DNA from: Streptomyces sp. NBC_00193
GTDB taxonomy: Bacteria; Actinomycetota; Actinomycetes; Streptomycetales; Streptomycetaceae
Direction of reading: 5' to 3'
Length of the DNA stretch: 64,000 bases
NCBI RefSeq assembly: GCF_026342735.1
Contig: NZ_JAPEMM010000001.1
Location: forward strand, 744,001-808,000
Positions 59,401 through 64,000 of the stretch are shown in pieces. The first letter of the stretch is position 1; each line of letters begins with the position of its first letter. Below the pieces are notes generated by a model. It searched no databases, had not been told where the DNA came from, and saw only the letters and a list, made by a program, of their open reading frames with translations. The position numbers and the translations under genes are program-made.

Positions 59401-59852
59401 CGCCCACCCCCTCCCCCGCCGCGCAGGTCCTGGAGGCCGCGCAGGCCGCGCTCGCCGCCGAGCACGCGGCCGCGTACGGCTACGGCGTGATCGGGGCCCG
59501 GGCCGCGGCCGCCCGCTCCGCCGAGGCCCGCGAGGCGCACGGCGGGCACCTCGCGCGCCGCGACGCGCTCACCCGCACCGTGCGTGAGCTGGGCGGTTCC
59601 CCCCGCCCCTCGGAGGCCGCGTACGCCCTGCCGTTCACCGTGCGCACGCCCGCCGACGCCGAGCGGCTGGCCGCCGGGATCGAGGACCGGGTGGCGGGTG
59701 CGTACTCCGATCTGGTGCGCGCCGCCGAGGGCCGGTTGCGCCGCGAGGCGGCTGACGCGCTGAGCGCCGCGGCCCTGCGGGCGGCACGCTGGCGTGGTGG
59801 CGGCGTAGCCTTCCCAGGGCTCACGGAACGCGCGGACACACCGCGGACCTAG
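59397..59852 (+). CDS. Ferritin-like DUF4439 protein
   Basis: A 151-residue all-helical protein with AAQAALAAEHAAAYGYGVIGARA and EAREAHGGHLARRDALTRTV, the DUF4439 ferritin-like pattern of Glu/His pairs (EH..., ...H..R). Metal binding is inferred only. GTG at 59397-59399 overlaps the lipoprotein stop. It has no signal peptide and so is cytoplasmic, while its partner is exported. The coupling suggests a joint role. Confidence 0.82.
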   Translation: MTPTPSPAAQVLEAAQAALAAEHAAAYGYGVIGARAAAARSAEAREAHGGHLARRDALTRTVRELGGSPRPSEAAYALPFTVRTPADAERLAAGIEDRVAGAYSDLVRAAEGRLRREAADALSAAALRAARWRGGGVAFPGLTERADTPRT

Positions 59853-59904
59853 CGCGCAAGCATGCGCGACGAGCCCGGGCACAGCTGAAAGGGACCACGC
59901 ACGC

Positions 59905-60807
59905 ATGGCTTTCGAACCGCCGCAGCGGCTTGTACGGGCGCTCGGCGAGCTGCCGGAATCGGCGCACGTCTCGGACTGGCTGGGGCAGCTCCCCGGCCTG
60001 GCGGAGGCCGCGCTGGCCCGGCGCGGAGTACAGGCCCAGCGGGTGCAGGCCCCCGGCGGCCGCAGCAGCCTGGTCGTCCTCGTCCGGTACGCCGACGGGA
60101 CCCCGGCCGCGCTGAAGCTGGCCCCGCCGGGGCTCCGGCCCGACCGGGAACTGGCCGCGCTGGCGCACTGGGGCGGCTTCGGGTCGGTACGGGTCCTGGA
60201 CACGCGCCACCACGAGGAGGACGGGGCGCTGCTGCTGGAGCGGCTGCACCCCGAGGTCTCGCTGCGGTCGCTGCCGGAGGCGAAGGCGCTGCTGGAGGCC
60301 TGTGGCACGCTGCGCAGGCTCTGGGTGGCCCCGGCGCCGGGGCACGGCTGGGAGACGGTCGCCGAGCGGACCTCCGAGCAGGCCGAGGTGCTCCGCAAGG
60401 CTCCCCCGGAGGCGGCGGAGCTGGCCTCCGCGGCGCTGGCGGCCCGCGAGGAGCTGACGGCGGCGCCGGCCGAGGAGCTGCTGCTGCACGGCAACTTCCG
60501 GCAGGGCAAGGTCCTCGCCGGCGAGCGCGCTCCGTGGCTGGCGGTGGGCCCGGACCCGATGGTCGGCGAGCGGGCCTACGACCTGGCGCGGCTGGTACGG
60601 GACCGGCTGGAGGACCAGATGGCCTCCTCGGCGGGGGCCGCGGGCGCCCGGCGCCGGGTGAACAAGCTGGCCGACGCGCTGGAGGTGGACCGGGACCGGC
60701 TGCGCGGCTGGACGCTCTTCCGGGCGGTCGAATCGGGCAACCGGGCGCTGGCCGCCGGGCGGCGGCGGGACGCGGAGCTGCTGCTGGAGTTCGCGGGCTG
60801 GTTGTAG
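59905..60807 (+). CDS. Aminoglycoside-phosphotransferase-fold protein, probable pseudokinase
   Basis: The 300-residue protein has APH/choline-kinase-like layout: an ATP-lobe Lys (AALKLAPPG), a hinge (LLLERL) and C-lobe LLHGNFRQGKVL and PMVGERAYDLARLVRD. The catalytic loop HGDxxxxN reads HGNxxxxK (His195, Asn197), and the metal-binding Asp of the family's IDPxP is Gly215 (VGPDP). Phosphotransfer activity is therefore doubtful. ATG start with GAAAGG about 15 bases upstream. The slipin gene follows 50 bp later on the same strand. Confidence 0.82.
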   Translation: MAFEPPQRLVRALGELPESAHVSDWLGQLPGLAEAALARRGVQAQRVQAPGGRSSLVVLVRYADGTPAALKLAPPGLRPDRELAALAHWGGFGSVRVLDTRHHEEDGALLLERLHPEVSLRSLPEAKALLEACGTLRRLWVAPAPGHGWETVAERTSEQAEVLRKAPPEAAELASAALAAREELTAAPAEELLLHGNFRQGKVLAGERAPWLAVGPDPMVGERAYDLARLVRDRLEDQMASSAGAAGARRRVNKLADALEVDRDRLRGWTLFRAVESGNRALAAGRRRDAELLLEFAGWL

Positions 60808-60857
60808 GGCATAAACCCTGTGGGGGCAGTGCCGCCCGGCAGGAGCAGGAGGCCGTC

Positions 60858-61796
60858 ATGGTCGAGGAACTGCTGACAGCCGGCGCCGTCGCGGGCGTCG
60901 GGATCGTGGTCTACCTGGGCGCCGCCGCCCGCGTGGTGAAGCAGTACGAGCGGGGCGTGGTCTTCCGCCTGGGCCGTCTGCGGGGCGGCGTCCGCGGGCC
61001 CGGATTCACCTTCGTGGTCCCGGCCGTGGACCGGCTGCGCAAGGTCAACATGCAGATCGTGACGATGCCGGTGCCCGCGCAGGAGGGGATCACGCGGGAC
61101 AACGTCACGGTGCGGGTGGACGCGGTCGTGTACTTCAAGGTGGTGGACGCGGCCAACGCGATCATCGAGGTCGAGGACTACCGGTTCGCCGTCTCCCAGA
61201 TGGCGCAGACCTCGCTGCGGTCGATCATCGGCAAGTCCGACCTGGACGATCTGCTCTCCAACCGGGAGCAGCTCAACCAGGGCCTGGAGCTGATGATCGA
61301 CAGTCCGGCGGTGGGCTGGGGCGTCCAGATCGACCGGGTGGAGATCAAGGACGTGTCGCTCCCGGAGACGATGAAGCGGTCGATGGCCCGGCAGGCGGAG
61401 GCCGACCGGGAGCGGCGGGCGCGGATCATCAACGCGGATGCGGAGCTCCAGGCGTCGAAGAAGCTGGCCGAGGCGGCGGAGGTCATGTCGGAGCAGCCCG
61501 CGGCGCTGCAGCTGCGTCTGCTCCAGACGGTCGTGGCCGTGGCGGCGGAGAAGAACTCCACCCTCGTCCTCCCGTTCCCGGTGGAACTCCTCCGCTTCCT
61601 GGAACGCGCGGCCCCAGCACCTGCGGCGCCTGCCGCGGCGGCCCCTGCCCCGGCGGCGCCGTCTGCGGGCATCGCGGCCCCTGCCCCGGCACCGGGGCCG
61701 ACGGACACCTCTGCGGGGCTCGGCCCCGGGGCCGTTGTGGAGCCCTGCCTCGACGGGTCCCCGCCGCCGGCGGAGCCGGACGTACCGCGCGGGTAG
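60858..61796 (+). CDS. Slipin family (SPFH/band 7) membrane protein
   Basis: A 312-residue stomatin/slipin homologue: one N-terminal membrane helix (about residues 7-25), the SPFH domain (YERGVVFRLGR..GPGFTFVVPAVDRLRKV, PVPAQEGITRDNVTVRVDAVVYFKV), then a coiled coil (RQAEADRERRARIINADAELQASKKLAEAAEVM). An Ala/Pro-rich tail (about 265-312) is longer than usual. Slipins scaffold membrane microdomains. ATG start with CAGGAGG upstream. Confidence 0.93.
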   Translation: MVEELLTAGAVAGVGIVVYLGAAARVVKQYERGVVFRLGRLRGGVRGPGFTFVVPAVDRLRKVNMQIVTMPVPAQEGITRDNVTVRVDAVVYFKVVDAANAIIEVEDYRFAVSQMAQTSLRSIIGKSDLDDLLSNREQLNQGLELMIDSPAVGWGVQIDRVEIKDVSLPETMKRSMARQAEADRERRARIINADAELQASKKLAEAAEVMSEQPAALQLRLLQTVVAVAAEKNSTLVLPFPVELLRFLERAAPAPAAPAAAAPAPAAPSAGIAAPAPAPGPTDTSAGLGPGAVVEPCLDGSPPPAEPDVPRG

Positions 61797-61810
61797 GCGC
61801 TGCGCGGAGC

Positions 61811-62034
61811 CGTCCCCTACCCGCCCTTCCACCGTTCCCCGGGCGCTGCCCGGACCCGCGCCTCAAACGCCGGCGAGGCTGAGGGATGCCCCCGGGCTCT
61901 GCCCGGACCCGGTCCTCAAACGCCGGACGGCTGGGTTGGCGCTGCCCGGGCTGGAAAATTCAGCCTCGCCGGCGTTTGAGGCGCGGGGTCCGGGGCGGAG
62001 CCCCGGGGAACGGGCGAAGGGTGGGTAGGGGAAC
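61811..62034. repeat. Long imperfect inverted repeat in a convergent gap
   Basis: About 73 bp at 61811-61883 pair with 61960-62034 read in reverse, the inner 26 bp (61858-61883 and 61960-61985) perfectly. A degenerate third copy of the CTCAAACGCCGG core lies between, at 61914-61930. The core resembles a repeat I recall as frequent between Streptomyces genes. It probably acts as a bidirectional terminator between the slipin (+) and proS (-). Confidence 0.85.
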
Positions 62035-62048
62035 CCCGCCCCGCGCGG

Positions 62049-63752
62049 TTACGCCGTCGCGGTCAAGCGGGTCAGGGCTTCCTCCAGGGGGAGTTCCTCG
62101 CGGGTGCCGGACCGGCGGTCCTGGAGTTCCACCACGCCGTCCGCGGACCGGCGGCCCGCGACCAGGATCCACGGGACCCCGATGAGCTCCGCGTCGGTGA
62201 GCTTCACCCCGGGTGACAGGCCGGGCCGGTCGTCCAGGAGGACCCGGAGACCCGTCCCGACCAGGGACTCCGCCGCCGTCTCCGCCAGGGCGAGCGGAAC
62301 CGCCTTGCCCGCGGCCACGACGTGCACGTCGGCCGGGGCCACCGCCGCCGGCCAGCACAGGCCCCGCTCGTCCGCCGTCTGTTCGGCCAGCGCGGCCACC
62401 GCGCGGGACACGCCGATTCCGTAGGAGCCCATCGTGACCCGGACCGGCTTGCCCTCCTTGCCGAGGACGTCGAGCCCGAAGGCGTCCGCGTACTTCCGGC
62501 CGAGCTGGAAGATGTGCCCGATCTCGATGGCCCGGTCCAGGCGGAGCCCGGTGCCGCAGGACGGGCAGGGGTCGCCCGCCTCGACGACGACCACGTCCAG
62601 GTACCGGTCCACCTCGAAGTCCCGCCCGCAGACCACGTTCCGGGCGTGCGTGTCGGACTTGTTGGCCCCCGTCACCCAGGAGGTGCCCGGCGCGACGCGG
62701 GGGTCGGCGAGGTAGCGGACCTTTTCCAGGCCCTGCGGGCCCACGTAGCCCCGTACGAGGTCGGGCCGGTCGGCGAAGTCCTCCGCCGTCACCAGCTCCA
62801 CGACGGCCGGGGCCAGGTGCTCCCCGAGCTTGCCGAGGTCGACCTCCCGGTCGCCCGGTACGCCGACGGCGGTGATCTCCCCGTCGACCTTGACGAGGAG
62901 GTTCTTCAGGGTGGCCGACGCGGGGACGCCCAGGTGCGCCGCCAGGGTCTCGATGGTGGGGGTGTCGGGGGTCGGGATCTCCTCCAGCGGGCCGTGCTCC
63001 CCCGCGGCCGGGGTCAGGGCGAAGGTCACCGCCTCCGTGTTGGCCGCGTAGCCGCAGGAGGGGCAGTCCGCGAAGGTGTCCTCGCCGGCCGGGGCCGGCG
63101 CCAGGAACTCCTCCGACGCCGAGCCGCCCATCGCGCCCGACACCGCCGACACCACCCGGTGGTCGAGGCCGAGCCGCTCGAAGATGCGTACGTAGGCCTC
63201 GCGGTGGAGCCGGTAGGACTCCGCCAGGCCCTCGTCGGAGACGTCGAAGGAGTACGAGTCCTTCATCTGGAACTCGCGGCCGCGCAGGACGCCCGAGCGG
63301 GGCCGCGCCTCGTCCCGGTACTTGGTCTGGATCTGGTAGAGCATGACCGGCAGGTCCTTGTAGGACGTGCACTGGTCCTTGACCACCAGGGTGAAGATCT
63401 CCTCGTGGGTGGGGCCGAGCAGGTAGTCCGCGCCCTTGCGGTCCTTGAGCCGGAAGAGCAGGTCCCCGTACTCCGACCAGCGGCCGCTGACCTCGTACGG
63501 CTCCTTCGGCAGCAGCGCCGGGAGCAGCACTTCCTGCGCCCCGATCCCGTCCATCTCCTCGCGGACGATGCGCGAGACGTTGTCCAGGACCCGCTTGCCG
63601 AGCGGCAGCCAGCTCCACACTCCGGCGGAGCTGCGCCGGACGTAGCCGGCCCGGACCAGGAGGCGGTGGCTGAGGGTCTCCGCGTCGGCGGGGTCCTCGC
63701 GGAGGGTCTTGGCCATGAGGCGGGACATGCGCTGCACGTGTTGCGTTGACAT
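62049..63752 (-). CDS. proS: Prolyl-tRNA synthetase (bacterial type)
   Basis: Class II aminoacyl-tRNA synthetase, 567 residues. It contains motif 2 ([26 protein letters not shown]), motif 3 ([17 protein letters not shown]), an inserted YbaK-like editing domain (about residues 225-380) and the C-terminal anticodon-binding domain. ATG start at 63750-63752; upstream sequence has no obvious Shine-Dalgarno. Length is normal for the prokaryotic-type ProS. Confidence 0.97.
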   Translation of the reverse strand: MSTQHVQRMSRLMAKTLREDPADAETLSHRLLVRAGYVRRSSAGVWSWLPLGKRVLDNVSRIVREEMDGIGAQEVLLPALLPKEPYEVSGRWSEYGDLLFRLKDRKGADYLLGPTHEEIFTLVVKDQCTSYKDLPVMLYQIQTKYRDEARPRSGVLRGREFQMKDSYSFDVSDEGLAESYRLHREAYVRIFERLGLDHRVVSAVSGAMGGSASEEFLAPAPAGEDTFADCPSCGYAANTEAVTFALTPAAGEHGPLEEIPTPDTPTIETLAAHLGVPASATLKNLLVKVDGEITAVGVPGDREVDLGKLGEHLAPAVVELVTAEDFADRPDLVRGYVGPQGLEKVRYLADPRVAPGTSWVTGANKSDTHARNVVCGRDFEVDRYLDVVVVEAGDPCPSCGTGLRLDRAIEIGHIFQLGRKYADAFGLDVLGKEGKPVRVTMGSYGIGVSRAVAALAEQTADERGLCWPAAVAPADVHVVAAGKAVPLALAETAAESLVGTGLRVLLDDRPGLSPGVKLTDAELIGVPWILVAGRRSADGVVELQDRRSGTREELPLEEALTRLTATA

Positions 63753-63840
63753 GACGGGAGGCTATCGGGGGCTCCGGGGCGCGCGGAAACGGATTGAGCG
63801 CCTCAGGGGTCGGGGCGTACGGGATCCGGGCCGTACGGGG

Positions 63841-64000
63841 TCAGGGTCTGCGCAGCGGCAGCGGGGCGCCCATGACGGCGTACGGGAGGCTCGCGCTCGG
63901 GAAGAGGACCTGGCGGGCCAGGTCCGTGTAGCCGAGGGAGCCGTAGAGGCCGCGGGCGGGGCTGTCGGTGTCGATCGCGGAGAGGATCGAGCGGTCCTCG
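63841..64000 (-). CDS. GNAT-family acetyltransferase, C-terminal fragment (cut by window edge)
   Basis: The last 53 codons read DRSILSAIDTDSPARGLYGSLGYTDLARQV and end MGAPLPLRRP, then TGA at 63841-63843. The segment SPARGLYGSLGY is the conserved end of the GNAT fold (asn/ser-xx-Ala-xxLYxxxGF/Y). The N-terminal part is beyond the window. The substrate is unknown. It lies upstream of proS on the same strand. Confidence 0.82.
   Translation of the reverse strand, partial: EDRSILSAIDTDSPARGLYGSLGYTDLARQVLFPSASLPYAVMGAPLPLRRP

Overview
The window is high-GC actinobacterial chromosome, almost certainly Streptomyces or a very close relative. This rests on codon use, many GTG starts with AAGGAG-type ribosome binding sites, a 16S-23S-5S operon of streptomycete type, and a gene order that, from memory, matches the core of the S. 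coelicolor chromosome (rimP-nusA-infB-rbfA-truB-ribF, an ESX locus, rpsO-pnp-dapB-dapA-rnj, rrn, osaABC, ftsK, rimO). I see no insertion sequence, prophage, integrase, CRISPR array or plasmid gene. The species cannot be named from the text alone.

Layout, left to right. 1-4.5 kb: the start of rimO, a RodZ-like membrane HTH protein and ftsK, all on the minus strand. 4.7-14 kb: an osmoadaptation-type signalling cluster. It holds response regulator osaB, the giant multi-HAMP hybrid kinase osaA and, divergently, the anti-sigma/PP2C regulator osaC, followed by two genes of unknown function. 15.1-20.9 kb: a minus-strand rRNA operon with a tRNA-Thr placed only a few bases after 5S, a strong terminator, and an upstream leader carrying at least three repeated -10 boxes. 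20.9-30.5 kb: RNase J, dapA, two small membrane-protein genes, a TPR-like membrane protein, dapB, an M16 peptidase, pnp and rpsO. This set joins RNA turnover with lysine/diaminopimelate synthesis.

30.6-46.3 kb: a type VII (ESX) secretion locus in several transcription units. These are eccD (-), eccC plus a DUF397 gene (+), two WXG100 substrates (-) with their own promoter, eccB-mycP (-), eccE plus a conserved unknown (+), and a MinD/ParA-like ATPase with a roughly 580-residue disordered N-terminus (+). 46.4-58.7 kb: the translation/RNA operon ribF, truB, rbfA, DUF503, infB, ylxR, nusA and rimP. Inserted between ribF and truB is a 1252-residue trypsin-fold/STAND-like protein with altered catalytic residues. 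58.8-64 kb: a Tat lipoprotein and a ferritin-like partner, a phosphotransferase-fold protein that has lost its catalytic residues, a slipin, a convergent gap filled by a long inverted repeat, proS, and the end of a GNAT acetyltransferase.

Most of the window is conserved housekeeping DNA. The least explained items are the trypsin/STAND protein (47383-51141), the MinD-like protein and its 258-residue neighbour at the ESX locus, the paired pseudo-palindromes at the esx promoter, the APH-like pseudokinase, the UUCG hairpin in the 5' end of the M16 gene, and the absence of thyX beside dapA. Family names and S. coelicolor comparisons are from memory; no database search was possible.
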